A stretch of 64,000 nucleotides of DNA from Leifsonia shinshuensis (GCF_013410375.1 NZ_JACCFL010000001.1:2542001-2606000), one strand, 5' to 3'; shown: positions 46,381 to 54,679, counted from the first letter of the stretch. Translations and numbers: made by a program. The notes: a model not told the origin generated them from the sequence alone.

Positions 46381-46386
46381 CGCACC

Positions 46387-46392
46387 ATTCTA
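46387..46392 (-). promoter_or_regulatory. -10 element of the ileS operon
   Basis: TAGAAT on the minus strand, about 20 bases upstream of the T-box specifier stem. It places the transcription start near 46380. Confidence 0.6.
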
Positions 46393-46406
46393 TCGGGTGA
46401 TCGGCG

Positions 46407-47117
46407 CTATCCGGACCGGAACGCGCTCGCGTAGCCGGCGCAGACCGGCTCGACCGCCGCGCGCACCAGCGGCGCCAGCGGGCCGCGTCGCACGCCCGCC
46501 CGCGCCCAGACGCCCGCGGCCGCGACGCCGGCCCCGACCACAGCGGTCGCGGCGGCGCGCGGGAGCAGCCCGTCCGGGTCCTCCCCGGCCCTCCGTGCGA
46601 TCGCCGCGGCGACCAGCCGGACCACGGAGAGGAAGCGCGGCAGCGCGGAGGCCTGGAGCTCGGCGTCGGTGCCCATCAGCTCCACCTGGGTCACCGCGAG
46701 CGGGAGGCGCTCCGGCCCGAAGCCCTCGGCGAGCCGGACGACCGCCTCCAGGACCGCGGCCATCGGCTCCACGTCGTCGTCGGCCGCGGCCAGCATCGCC
46801 GGGAACGCCGCCAGCGACTCGTCGACCTCCAGCCAGAGCAGGTCGCTCTTGGCGCCGAAGTAGTTGAAGAAGGTCGCGCGGCTGACCCCGGCCCGGCGGG
46901 CGATGTCGTCCACGGTGGTGCCGGCGTAGGTCTGCTCCAGGAACAGCTCGCCCGCGGCCTCGGCGAGCATGCCGCGGGACGAGGCCCGCGGCCGTCCCGC
47001 CCGCACGTCGGACTGCGCCGCATGCCTGGACTGTGCCGGCTGCTTGGGCTGTGCCGCCTGCTCGGTCTGTGCCGCCTGCTCGGCCTGTGCGGCCTGCTCG
47101 GAATGGCGCGGTGTCAC
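46407..47117 (-). CDS. TetR/AcrR-family repressor with repeat-encoded N-terminus
   Basis: A TetR-type regulator of about 236 residues. The HTH lies around residues 50-95: GMLAEAAGELFLEQTYAGTT, VDDIARRAGVSRATFFNYFG. The C-terminal ligand domain is Ala/Val-rich and unassigned. Before the HTH is a stretch of Q/A hexapeptide repeats (EQAAQx four times, diverging) encoded by 18-bp tandem repeats. GTG 47115-47117 is chosen because AGGAG lies upstream; GTG 47133-47135 and, after the repeats, GTG 47004-47006 are possible. It is divergent from an MHS-family transporter with an operator-like palindrome between them, so it probably represses both. Confidence 0.82.
   Translation of the reverse strand: MTPRHSEQAAQAEQAAQTEQAAQPKQPAQSRHAAQSDVRAGRPRASSRGMLAEAAGELFLEQTYAGTTVDDIARRAGVSRATFFNYFGAKSDLLWLEVDESLAAFPAMLAAADDDVEPMAAVLEAVVRLAEGFGPERLPLAVTQVELMGTDAELQASALPRFLSVVRLVAAAIARRAGEDPDGLLPRAAATAVVGAGVAAAGVWARAGVRRGPLAPLVRAAVEPVCAGYASAFRSG
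47023..47100. repeat. 18-bp tandem repeat in the 5' part of the TetR gene
   Basis: Four full units (47023-47040, 47041-47058, 47059-47076, 47077-47094) and a partial fifth. The plus-strand consensus is TGCTCGG-CTGTGCCGCC. They encode Gln/Ala-rich hexapeptides. Copy number change would keep the frame. Confidence 0.85.
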
Positions 47118-47143
47118 GCTGCGTTGTCTCCTCACGCCTAATA

Positions 47144-47158
47144 TTGGACCCGGTTCAA
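47144..47158. promoter_or_regulatory. putative TetR operator
   Basis: TTGGACCCGGTTCAA, an imperfect palindrome (TTGnACC-C-GGTnCAA) centred between the divergent TetR and MFS start codons. An adjacent TAATAT (47139-47144) may be part of the promoter. Confidence 0.6.
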
Positions 47159-47181
47159 ATACCCCCGTCAGAAGGACACCA

Positions 47182-48543
47182 GTGACCTCCACCCCCACGC
47201 TCGCGGTCAGCGAGACCGATCGCCCGGGCATCACCCCGGGCACCGCTCGCCGCGTCGCCATCGCATCGTTCGTCGGGACCTCCCTCGAATCGTACGACTT
47301 CTACCTCTATGCGTACTTCGCCGCGTTCTTCGTCGGCCCGCTGTTCTTCACGCCGCTGGGCGCGTTCGGCGGCGTCCTCGCCGGGTTCCTGGCGATCGCG
47401 GCCGGGTTCGTCATCCGCCCGGTCGGCGCGGTGGTGTTCGGCCACTTGGGCGACCGCATCGGCCGCCGTCCCGTGCTGCTCATGACGATCCTGCTGATGG
47501 GGATCAGCACCGGCCTCGTCGGCCTGCTGCCGACCTACGCGGCCGCCGGCTGGTTCGGCGGCGTGGCGCTCGTGGTCCTGCGCCTGGTGCAGGGCCTGTC
47601 GCTCGGCGGCGAGTGGGGCGGCTCGATCCTGCTGGCGACCGAGTACGCCAACCCGAAGCGCCGCGGCTTCTACGCCGCACTCCCCCAGCTCGGCTCGCCG
47701 GTCGGCTCGATCCTGAGCGCCGTGGTCTTCATCGTCCTGACGCTGACCATGTCGCCGGCCGACATCGCGTCGTGGGGCTGGCGCATCCCGTTCCTGACGG
47801 CGTTCCCGCTGCTGCTGGTGTCGCTCTACCTGCGCTGGTCGATCGACGAGACGCCGGTGTTCCGCAAGCTCGTGGAGACCGGGCGCCGCGACCGCTTCCC
47901 GGTCCTCGACGTCTTCACCAAGGCGCCGACGGCGTTCGTGATCGCGATCGGCGCCGCCGTCCTCGGCATCGGCTCCTACTCCCTGATGAACACCTACATG
48001 GTCGACTACGGCACCAGCGTGCTGGGCTTCAAGTTCCAGGACCTGCTGGTCGCCACCACGATCGGCGGCCTCCTGCAGCTGGTGACGATCCCGCTGTTCG
48101 GCCTGTGGGCCGCGAAGATCGGCTCGGCGCGCGTGGTCGCCATCGGCGCGATCGGCACGCTGGTCGTCGCCTTCCCGATGTACTTCCTGCTGCAGAGCGC
48201 GTCGTTCGGCGTGCTGGTGGCGAGCATGATCATCGGCGGCATCCTGCCCACGCTGTCCTGGGCCGGCCTCGGCGGCCTGATGTCGGACCTGTTCCCGAGC
48301 CCGATCCGCTACAGCGCCCTCTCGGTCGCCTACAGCGTCGCGGCGCTGCTCACCTCGTTCGTCCCCGCCCTCACGCTGATCTTCGGCCAGGCGGTCCACA
48401 ACGCGTGGTGGCACCCGGGCGTCGTGCTCGCGGTCATGTCGATCATCACGCTGGTGGCGGCGTGGGCGGCGGCGCGGCGACGGCCGGTGCTCGACGAGGA
48501 CGTGGACTCCGCCCTGGACGCGGAGGCGGTCGCACAGGCCTGA
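47182..48543 (+). CDS. MFS transporter, metabolite:H+ symporter (MHS) type
   Basis: A 453-residue uptake-type MFS permease. The first helix carries SLESYDFYLYAYFAAFF, the MHS family mark, and motif A is FGHLGDRIGRRPVLL. About 12 membrane helices are visible, with the central FRKLVETGRRDRFPVLDVF loop. MHS proteins take up organic acids, osmolytes or shikimate. The GTG start (47182) follows GAAGGA. The divergent TetR gene and the palindrome suggest substrate-induced expression; the substrate is unknown. Confidence 0.88.
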   Translation: MTSTPTLAVSETDRPGITPGTARRVAIASFVGTSLESYDFYLYAYFAAFFVGPLFFTPLGAFGGVLAGFLAIAAGFVIRPVGAVVFGHLGDRIGRRPVLLMTILLMGISTGLVGLLPTYAAAGWFGGVALVVLRLVQGLSLGGEWGGSILLATEYANPKRRGFYAALPQLGSPVGSILSAVVFIVLTLTMSPADIASWGWRIPFLTAFPLLLVSLYLRWSIDETPVFRKLVETGRRDRFPVLDVFTKAPTAFVIAIGAAVLGIGSYSLMNTYMVDYGTSVLGFKFQDLLVATTIGGLLQLVTIPLFGLWAAKIGSARVVAIGAIGTLVVAFPMYFLLQSASFGVLVASMIIGGILPTLSWAGLGGLMSDLFPSPIRYSALSVAYSVAALLTSFVPALTLIFGQAVHNAWWHPGVVLAVMSIITLVAAWAAARRRPVLDEDVDSALDAEAVAQA

Positions 48544-48574
48544 CACCGCGGCGGTCACGGCTCTCCGGTACGCT

Positions 48575-48586
48575 TTAACGCGTTAA
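48575..48586. promoter_or_regulatory. perfect palindrome upstream of valS
   Basis: TTAACGCGTTAA, a 12-bp perfect palindrome of low G/C in a G/C-rich gap, 54 bases before the valS ATG. It directly follows a -10-like TACGCT (48569-48574), so it would lie at the transcription start and could be an operator. Confidence 0.5.
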
Positions 48587-48639
48587 CCACACTCAGGCAC
48601 CTCGTTGACACGGTGCCGCACATATCGAATCGGAGAGCC

Positions 48640-51252
48640 ATGACCGCCGCGAACCCCGTGCCAGACAAGCCAGCACTCGAAGGCCTGGAGGCCGCCTGGG
48701 GCACCCGCTGGCAGCAAGACGGCACCTTCGAATTCGACCGCGACGGCGCCATCGCCGCCGGCCGCGACGCGATCTACTCCATCGACACCCCGCCGCCCAC
48801 GGCCTCCGGCTCGCTGCACATCGGGCACGTGTTCAGCTACACGCACACCGACATCGCCGCCCGCTTCCAGCGCATGCGCGGCAAGCGCGTCTTCTACCCG
48901 ATGGGCTGGGACGACAACGGCCTGCCCACCGAACGCCGCGTGCAGAACTACTACGGCGTCCGCTGCGACCCGTCGCTCCCCTACGAGCCCGACTTCGTCC
49001 CGCCGTTCGAGGGCGGCGACAACAAGAGCTCCAAAGCGGCCGACCAGAAGCCCATCTCGCGCCGCAACTTCATCGAGCTGTGCGAGCGGCTGACGGTGGA
49101 GGACGAGAAGCAGTTCGAGGCGCTCTGGCGCACGCTCGGCCTGTCCGTGGACTGGTCCCAGACCTACCGGACCATCGGCCGGGAGGCGCTGCAGACCTCG
49201 CAGCTCGCCTTCATCCGCAACGTCGCCCGCGGCGAGGCCTACCAGGCGCTCGCGCCCACGCTGTGGGACATCACGTTCCGCACCGCGGTCGCGCAGGCCG
49301 AGCTGGAGGACCGCGACCAGCCGAGCGCCTACCACCGCGTCGGCTTCCACGGCGCGGACGGCCCCGTCTTCATCGAGACCACCCGGCCTGAGCTGCTCCC
49401 CGCCTGCGTGGCGCTCGTGGCGCACCCGGACGACGAGCGCTACCAGCCGCTGTTCGGCACGACCGTGCGCACTCCCGTCTTCGGCGTCGAGGTGCCCGTG
49501 GTCGCCCACCACCTCGCCCAGCCCGACAAGGGCACCGGCATCGCGATGATCTGCACCTTCGGCGACATCACCGACGTCACCTGGTGGCGCGAGCTCGACC
49601 TGCCGAACCGCGCGATCATCGGCTTCGACGGCCGCATCCAGACCGAGCCACCCGCGGCGATCGAGAGCCACGAGGGCCGCGAGGCGTACGCGCAGCTCGC
49701 CGGCAAGACCGTGTTCTCGGCGAAGCAGGCCGTCGTGGAGCTGCTGCGCGCCTCCGGCGACCTGGTCGGCGACCCGAAGCCCATCCAGCACCCGGTCAAG
49801 TTCTTCGAGAAGGGCGACAAGCCGCTCGAGATCGTCTCCACCCGGCAGTGGTACGTCAAGAACGGCGCCCGCGACGAGAAGCTGCGCGAGCGGCTCATCG
49901 AGCTGGGCCGCGGCCTCGACTGGCACCCCGACTTCATGCGGGTGCGCTACGAGAACTGGGTGAACGGCCTCACCGGCGACTGGCTGATCTCGCGCCAGCG
50001 CTTCTTCGGTGTGCCGATCCCGGTCTGGTACCCGCTGGACGGCGTGGGCAACCCGCTGTTCGACCAGCCCATCCTGCCGTCGGAGGACAGCCTCCCCGTC
50101 GACCCGTCCTCCGACCCGGCGCCCGGGTTCGCGGAGTCGCAGCGCGGCCAGGCCGGCGGCTTCGTCGGCGAGCACGACGTGATGGACACCTGGATGACTT
50201 CCTCGCTCACCCCGCAGCTCGCAGGCGGCTGGGTGGACGACCCGGAGCTGTTCCAGACGGTGTACCCGTTCGACCTGCGCCCGCAGGGCCAGGACATCAT
50301 CCGCACCTGGCTGTTCTCGACGATGCTGCGCTCGCAGCTCGAGCACGGCGTCGCACCGTGGACGAACGCGGCCATCTCCGGCTTCATCGTCGACCCCGAC
50401 CGCAAGAAGATGTCGAAGTCAAAGGGCAACGTGGTCACGCCCGCCGACATCCTGGAGCGGCACGGCTCCGACGCCGTGCGCTACTGGGCGGCGTCCTCCC
50501 GGCTCGGCACCGACGCGTCGTTCGACCCGCAGAACCCGACCCAGATCAAGATCGGCCGCCGCCTGGCGATCAAGCTGCTCAACGCGGCGAAGTTCATCCA
50601 CGGCTTCGACGCCCCGGAGTCGCTGGACCTCGACCAGGTGACCGCACCGCTGGACCGCAGCATGCTGCAGCAGCTCGCCGACGTCGTCGCCGACGCGACC
50701 ACCGCGCTGGAGGGCTACGACCACGCCCGCGCGCTGGAGACGGCCGAGACGTTCTTCTGGACGTTCTGCGACGACTACCTCGAGCTGGTCAAGGAGCGCG
50801 CCTACGGAGAGCACGACGCCGCCCAGGTCTCGGCCGTGGTCGCCCTCCGCACCGCGCTGTCGGCGTTCCTGCGACTGTTCGCCCCGGTGCTGCCGTTCGC
50901 GTCCGAGGAGGCGTGGAGCTGGTCGGAGACGGGGTCCGTGCACCTCGCGGCCTGGCCGCAGCCGGCGGAGGTCGCCGCCGCGGACTGGGACGACACCCGC
51001 TCCGTCCTCACCGTCGTCGGCCGCGCCCTGACCGGCATCCGCGGCGCCAAGACGGCCGCCAAGGCCTCCCAGCGGACCCCCGTCGACTCGGCCGTCATCG
51101 GCGCCCCCGCCGACGAGCTGGCGGCCATCGAATCGGCCGCCGCGGACCTCGCCTCGGTGGGCAGAATCGCAGAACTGCGTTTCGTACCGGCCGACACGCT
51201 CGAAGTGACCGATATCCTCCTTGCGCAGACGCTGAGCGAGGAGGAACGATGA
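48640..51252 (+). CDS. valS: valyl-tRNA synthetase
   Basis: An 870-residue class I synthetase that charges tRNA-Val. The HIGH site is GSLHIGHVFSYTH near residue 60, then FYPMGWDDNGLPTERRVQN, and KKMSKSKGNVV is at about residue 588. An editing domain lies between, and a C-terminal anticodon-binding and coiled part follows. The ATG (48640) has CGGAGAG upstream. Unlike ileS it has no T-box; the control element may be the palindrome at 48575. Its TGA overlaps the ATG of the first GNAT gene. Confidence 0.96.
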   Translation: MTAANPVPDKPALEGLEAAWGTRWQQDGTFEFDRDGAIAAGRDAIYSIDTPPPTASGSLHIGHVFSYTHTDIAARFQRMRGKRVFYPMGWDDNGLPTERRVQNYYGVRCDPSLPYEPDFVPPFEGGDNKSSKAADQKPISRRNFIELCERLTVEDEKQFEALWRTLGLSVDWSQTYRTIGREALQTSQLAFIRNVARGEAYQALAPTLWDITFRTAVAQAELEDRDQPSAYHRVGFHGADGPVFIETTRPELLPACVALVAHPDDERYQPLFGTTVRTPVFGVEVPVVAHHLAQPDKGTGIAMICTFGDITDVTWWRELDLPNRAIIGFDGRIQTEPPAAIESHEGREAYAQLAGKTVFSAKQAVVELLRASGDLVGDPKPIQHPVKFFEKGDKPLEIVSTRQWYVKNGARDEKLRERLIELGRGLDWHPDFMRVRYENWVNGLTGDWLISRQRFFGVPIPVWYPLDGVGNPLFDQPILPSEDSLPVDPSSDPAPGFAESQRGQAGGFVGEHDVMDTWMTSSLTPQLAGGWVDDPELFQTVYPFDLRPQGQDIIRTWLFSTMLRSQLEHGVAPWTNAAISGFIVDPDRKKMSKSKGNVVTPADILERHGSDAVRYWAASSRLGTDASFDPQNPTQIKIGRRLAIKLLNAAKFIHGFDAPESLDLDQVTAPLDRSMLQQLADVVADATTALEGYDHARALETAETFFWTFCDDYLELVKERAYGEHDAAQVSAVVALRTALSAFLRLFAPVLPFASEEAWSWSETGSVHLAAWPQPAEVAAADWDDTRSVLTVVGRALTGIRGAKTAAKASQRTPVDSAVIGAPADELAAIESAAADLASVGRIAELRFVPADTLEVTDILLAQTLSEEER

Positions 51253-51695
51253 CGGCTGACGTCCGGCGCGTGGAGGACAACGAGTTCTTCACCTGGCTCG
51301 ACCTCTACGCGGGCTACGGGGAGTTCTACGAGACGCCCGTGACGGACGAGAAGGCCCTCCTCGTGTGGAGCTGGATCACCGACCCCGAGAACAGCCTCGA
51401 GGCGTACTTCGCCGTCGACGCGGAGGGCACCCCGATCGGCCTCGCGCACGTGCGCGAGTTCGCGCGGCCGCTCGACGGCAGCACCGGCCTCTACCTCGAC
51501 GACCTCTTCGTCCTCCCGGACGCGCGCGGCGAGGGCGCGGGCACGGCGCTGCTGGAGCAGCTGCGGAGGCTCGCGAAGGAGCGCGGCCTCTCGGTGGTCC
51601 GCTGGATCACCGCGAAGGACAACCAGGAGGCCCGGCGCCTGTACGATCGCGTGGCCGAGAAGACGAAGTGGGTGACCTACGACCTCGTTCCCTGA
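51249..51695 (+). CDS. GNAT-family N-acetyltransferase, copy 1
   Basis: A 148-residue GNAT acetyltransferase. The acetyl-CoA binding motif A is VLPDARGEGAGTALLEQLRRLA, preceded by GLYLDDLF and followed by ITAKDNQEARRLYDRVA. It starts with an ATGA overlap with valS. It is clearly a paralogue of the following gene: both share FFxWLDLYAxYxEFY, TDxxALxxWSWxTDP, LAxVREFARPL and GLYLDDLFV in the same order. The substrate is unknown; being coupled to valS may hint at a tRNA- or ribosome-linked role, but this is only context. Confidence 0.87.
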   Translation: MTADVRRVEDNEFFTWLDLYAGYGEFYETPVTDEKALLVWSWITDPENSLEAYFAVDAEGTPIGLAHVREFARPLDGSTGLYLDDLFVLPDARGEGAGTALLEQLRRLAKERGLSVVRWITAKDNQEARRLYDRVAEKTKWVTYDLVP

Positions 51696-51765
51696 ACGGG
51701 TCCGCGATAGGGTCGATACGACTCCCGGACTCCTGAGCCGGGGAGCGAGGCGAACGGAGGGGCTG

Positions 51766-52236
51766 ATGTCGACGGTAGTTCGGCCGGTCAAGGATGGCGA
51801 CTTCTTCGCCTGGTTGGATCTCTACGCGAAGTACGCGGAGTTCTATCACACCGAGCTCACCGACCAGCGGGCGCTCGTCCTGTGGTCGTGGCTCACCGAC
51901 CCCGACCACGAGGAGGAGGGCTACGTCGCCGTCGACGGCGACCGCATCGTCGGGCTCGCCAACGTGCGCGAGTTCGCCCGGCCGCTCGAGGGCGACCGCG
52001 GCCTGTACCTCGACGACCTGTTCGTGGTGGACGACCAGCGCGGCAAGGGCGTGGGCCACCAGCTGATCGCCGCCGTGCGATCCCTCGCCGAGGAGCGCCG
52101 CCTCGGCGTCGTGCAGTGGATCACCGCGACCGACAACGCGGACGCGCAGCGCGTCTACGACTCCGTCGCGAACAAGACCGGCTGGGTCACCTACGAGATC
52201 GACCTCGCCTCCGCCCAGAACGCGGAATCCGCCTGA
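51766..52236 (+). CDS. GNAT-family N-acetyltransferase, copy 2
   Basis: A 156-residue GNAT protein, the tandem paralogue of the preceding gene. Shared blocks run along the full length: KDGDFFAWLDLYAKYAEFYH, RALVLWSWLTDPDH, VREFARPLEGDRGLYLDDLF, then the CoA-binding DDQRGKGVGHQLIAAVRSLA and ITATDNADAQRVYDSVA. It lies 70 bases after copy 1, with a GGAGGGG ribosome-binding site at its ATG, so it can be translated independently. Its TGA overlaps the next ATG (TGATG). Confidence 0.87.
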   Translation: MSTVVRPVKDGDFFAWLDLYAKYAEFYHTELTDQRALVLWSWLTDPDHEEEGYVAVDGDRIVGLANVREFARPLEGDRGLYLDDLFVVDDQRGKGVGHQLIAAVRSLAEERRLGVVQWITATDNADAQRVYDSVANKTGWVTYEIDLASAQNAESA

Positions 52237-52502
52237 TGCAGCTCGGAACCCGCTGGGCCGTCGGCGAGACCCCGCCCGCGAACCTCCCCGAGGTCGTGAC
52301 CTACGCCGTCTCCACCGTCGAGGAGGAGCTCACCGCGACCGACATCGCCACCGAGGGCTGGCGCTGGACGCTGACCTGGCTCGAGGGCAACCCGGTCGTC
52401 GAGCTCGACGACGGCACGGTCATCCGCTACAACGCGCACGAGGACTCGGCCACGATCACTCAGCAGATCGAGACCGAGTCTTCGGACTGGGACGAGGCGT
52501 AG
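52236..52502 (+). CDS. small conserved hypothetical protein
   Basis: An 88-residue soluble, acidic protein, not assigned to a family. It starts MQLGTRWAVGETPPANLPE and contains GWRWTLTWLEGNPVVELDDG and a Glu/Asp-rich end (IETESSDWDEA). It has several Trp residues and a likely beta core. It starts within the stop codon of the second GNAT gene (TGATG), so it belongs to the valS-GNAT-GNAT unit. It converges on the MFS operon with a 16-base gap. Confidence 0.7.
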   Translation: MQLGTRWAVGETPPANLPEVVTYAVSTVEEELTATDIATEGWRWTLTWLEGNPVVELDDGTVIRYNAHEDSATITQQIETESSDWDEA

Positions 52503-52518
52503 CGGGCCGGCGCCCGTC

Positions 52519-52704
52519 TCAGCGCGGCAGCTGCGGGAGCGTGCGCGCGGCGCGGTCGCGGGTCAGCTCGACGGTGGCGACCAGTTCGGCGTGACGGGTC
52601 CGGTGGACCGGCTGGCGCATCCCCCACGCGGTGAGGGCGCGACCGAGCCGGAGTGCTGCGCGGTGGCTGAACGGCCGGTGCACGGGCACGGAGATGGCGG
52701 TCAT
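52519..52704 (-). CDS. 61-residue small basic protein coupled to an MFS exporter gene
   Basis: A small protein rich in Arg and Ala without a membrane segment: it begins MTAISVPVHRPFSHRAALRLG and ends RAARTLPQLPR (quoted in part). Its ATG (52702-52704) overlaps the TGA of the MFS gene in an ATGA junction, which supports it being a real gene. No family recognised. Confidence 0.5.
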   Translation of the reverse strand: MTAISVPVHRPFSHRAALRLGRALTAWGMRQPVHRTRHAELVATVELTRDRAARTLPQLPR

Positions 52705-53996
52705 GATGCGGTTCCTTCCGGGATGGTCTGGACTTCTGGTGACGGATCGGCGTCGTCGGAGGCGGCCGCCTGGCCGTAGCTCCCGGCGCTGAGCAGGAGG
52801 CGCGTCGCGATCAGCGCGAGCGCCACCACGATGCCGCCGCCGATGACGAACGGCAGCCGCAGGTCGATGCGGGCGACGAAGCCGCCGAGCACGGTGGCGA
52901 TCGGGGTCAGGCCCCAGCCGATGGTGCGGACGATCCCCATCGCCCGGCCGAGCATGGCGCCGGGGACGATCGCCTGGCGCAGGGCGCCCCACGGGACGTT
53001 CCACACCGCGACGCCGAAGGCGCCGAACGCGTAGGCGAGGATGCCGGCCACCGCGTTGCCGGTGAGCCCGACACCGAGGATTCCGGCGCCGCTGACCAGG
53101 ATGGCGACGTACATCACCCGGCCGCGGCCGAAGCGGGCAACCAGCCCGCTCGCGATCAGCGCGCCGACGAGCGCGCCGGTGCCGATCACCGCGGTCACGA
53201 CGCCGACGAGGGACGGCGGCAGCGCGTACGTCTGCAGGAGCAGCAGCACGACGCTGCCCTGCGCGAACGCGAGCGCGGACGCCGTGATCGAGGTGAGGAC
53301 GATCATCTTCCGCAGGAAGCGGTCGTCCCAGAGGAACCGCACGACAGCGCCGAGGCGCGGCCGGGCCGCCGCCTCCCCGCCCTCCGCGCCCAGCTGGTGG
53401 GCGCGCGCCGCCGCCACCGGGATGGTGAGGACGAGCAGCACGGAGATCAGGAACCCGGCGCCGGTCAGCCAGAGCGGCAGCGCGATCGCGGCCGCGAACA
53501 GGAAGCCGGCGATCGGCGTGGCGATGAAGTTCTGCACCACGATCTCCGCGGACTGCATCCGGCCGTTCGCGCGGTCCAGCTGGGAACGCGGCACGAGGCT
53601 CGGCGTGACCGTCGTGGTGGCGTTGTCGAACACCGTCTCGCCGAGACCGAACAGCAGCGCGCAGCCGTACAGGCTCCAGATCGTCAGTGCGTCCGTCGCG
53701 ATCAGCAGCGCCACGAGCGCGGCGACGGCGAACCGCAGGCCGTTGGCGACGGCCATCGCCACGCGCCGGTCCACGCGGTCGAGCAGCATCCCGGCCGGGA
53801 TGCCGAACAGCAGCCACGGCAGGAAGGTGACGGCCGTCAGCCCGGCGATCAGCGCGGGGTCGTGGGTCAGGGTCGTGGCGATCAGCGGGACCGCGGTGCG
53901 GCCGATGCCGTCGGCGAGGTTGCTCGCGATGGCGGCCGACCACAGCCGGCCGAAGCCGCCGCCGAGCCCGGCCTTCGCCGTCGCCGGGGCGCTCAT
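52701..53996 (-). CDS. MFS exporter (MFS_3 / enterobactin-exporter-like)
   Basis: A 431-residue major facilitator with about 12 membrane helices. Family features are AAIASNLADGIGRTAVPL in helix 1, GIPAGMLLDRVDRRVAM as motif A, LFGLGETVFDNATTTVTPSLVP, and NVPWGALRQAIVPGAMLGRAMG later. Proteins of this group export siderophores or drugs. The gene is the second of a repressor-exporter operon: its ATG overlaps the stop of the HTH regulator upstream, and its stop overlaps a 61-residue ORF. Control through the 14-bp repeat array upstream of the regulator is likely. Confidence 0.86.
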   Translation of the reverse strand: MSAPATAKAGLGGGFGRLWSAAIASNLADGIGRTAVPLIATTLTHDPALIAGLTAVTFLPWLLFGIPAGMLLDRVDRRVAMAVANGLRFAVAALVALLIATDALTIWSLYGCALLFGLGETVFDNATTTVTPSLVPRSQLDRANGRMQSAEIVVQNFIATPIAGFLFAAAIALPLWLTGAGFLISVLLVLTIPVAAARAHQLGAEGGEAAARPRLGAVVRFLWDDRFLRKMIVLTSITASALAFAQGSVVLLLLQTYALPPSLVGVVTAVIGTGALVGALIASGLVARFGRGRVMYVAILVSGAGILGVGLTGNAVAGILAYAFGAFGVAVWNVPWGALRQAIVPGAMLGRAMGIVRTIGWGLTPIATVLGGFVARIDLRLPFVIGGGIVVALALIATRLLLSAGSYGQAAASDDADPSPEVQTIPEGTAS

Positions 53997-54673
53997 GGCC
54001 GGTCCACCGCCCTGCGGTCCACCGTCTTGGTCGCCTCTGCGCGCTGGTCCTGCTCCACGAGCGGGAACGCGTTGAACTGGGCCTGGATGCGCTTGCGGTC
54101 GCCGGTGGGCTCGGTCTTCCACTTCTCCTTGAGCCGGTTGAGCAGCTTGTAGTACTCGGTGGCGAGCTCGGCGAGCTGGTCGCGGGTGACCTCCAGGTGC
54201 GACGTGGACAGCGCGGAGGCCTCCACCCACTCCGGGCCGAAGGTGTCCAGCCCGCGGCGCAGGTAGGCGTTCAGCCGGCGCTCGTTGTTCTGCTGCCAGC
54301 TGAGCGAGATCTGCTCGGTGACCTCCCGGCCGGCCGGGGTCTCCAGCGTCTCAGCGCCGCCGATGGTGACGCCGCCCGGCGCCATCTTCCACCAGCGCTC
54401 CCGGCCGCTGCCGCGCTCGGTGTCCTCCTGGATGATCTCGTGCCGGGCGAGCTGCCGCAGGTGGTAGCTGGTGGCCCCGCTGGACTCCCCCAGCCGCTCG
54501 GCCAGCATCGACGCGGTCGCCGGGCCGAAGTCGGACAGCTCGTTCATGATCTCCACGCGCAGCGGGTGCGCGAGGGCGCGCAGCGCCGGCATGCCGAGGG
54601 ACTCGAAGTGCGGTTCGTACTCGTCGGCCGGGGTGGAGCCGGCGTTCGCCGGGGTGGCGTCATCGGTGGACAT
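53993..54673 (-). CDS. ArsR-like winged-helix regulator (HTH_20 type)
   Basis: A 226-residue DNA-binding protein. The winged helix lies at residues 30-95: MPALRALAHPLRVEIMNELSD (part), MLAERLGESSGATSYHLRQLARHEIIQED, and RWWKMAPGG as the wing end. A long helical C-terminal part contains QQNNERRLNAYLRRGLDTFG and LLNRLKEKWK, probably for dimerisation or ligand sensing. No metal-binding Cys is seen. ATG 54671-54673 is fixed by a minus-strand TACTCT six bases upstream. The TTTGCA array beginning 17 bases upstream overlaps the -35 position and is the likely operator for autoregulation. Confidence 0.86.
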   Translation of the reverse strand: MSTDDATPANAGSTPADEYEPHFESLGMPALRALAHPLRVEIMNELSDFGPATASMLAERLGESSGATSYHLRQLARHEIIQEDTERGSGRERWWKMAPGGVTIGGAETLETPAGREVTEQISLSWQQNNERRLNAYLRRGLDTFGPEWVEASALSTSHLEVTRDQLAELATEYYKLLNRLKEKWKTEPTGDRKRIQAQFNAFPLVEQDQRAEATKTVDRRAVDRP

Positions 54674-54679
54674 GCGATC

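Noticed and set aside
48605..48610. TTGACA as a -35 box for valS
   Set aside because: The possible -10 elements nearby are at wrong distances; the upstream TACGCT near the palindrome is a better candidate.
48544..48639. A T-box leader for valS
   Set aside because: The gap is under 100 bases and lacks the TGGTACC-type core and any specifier stem.
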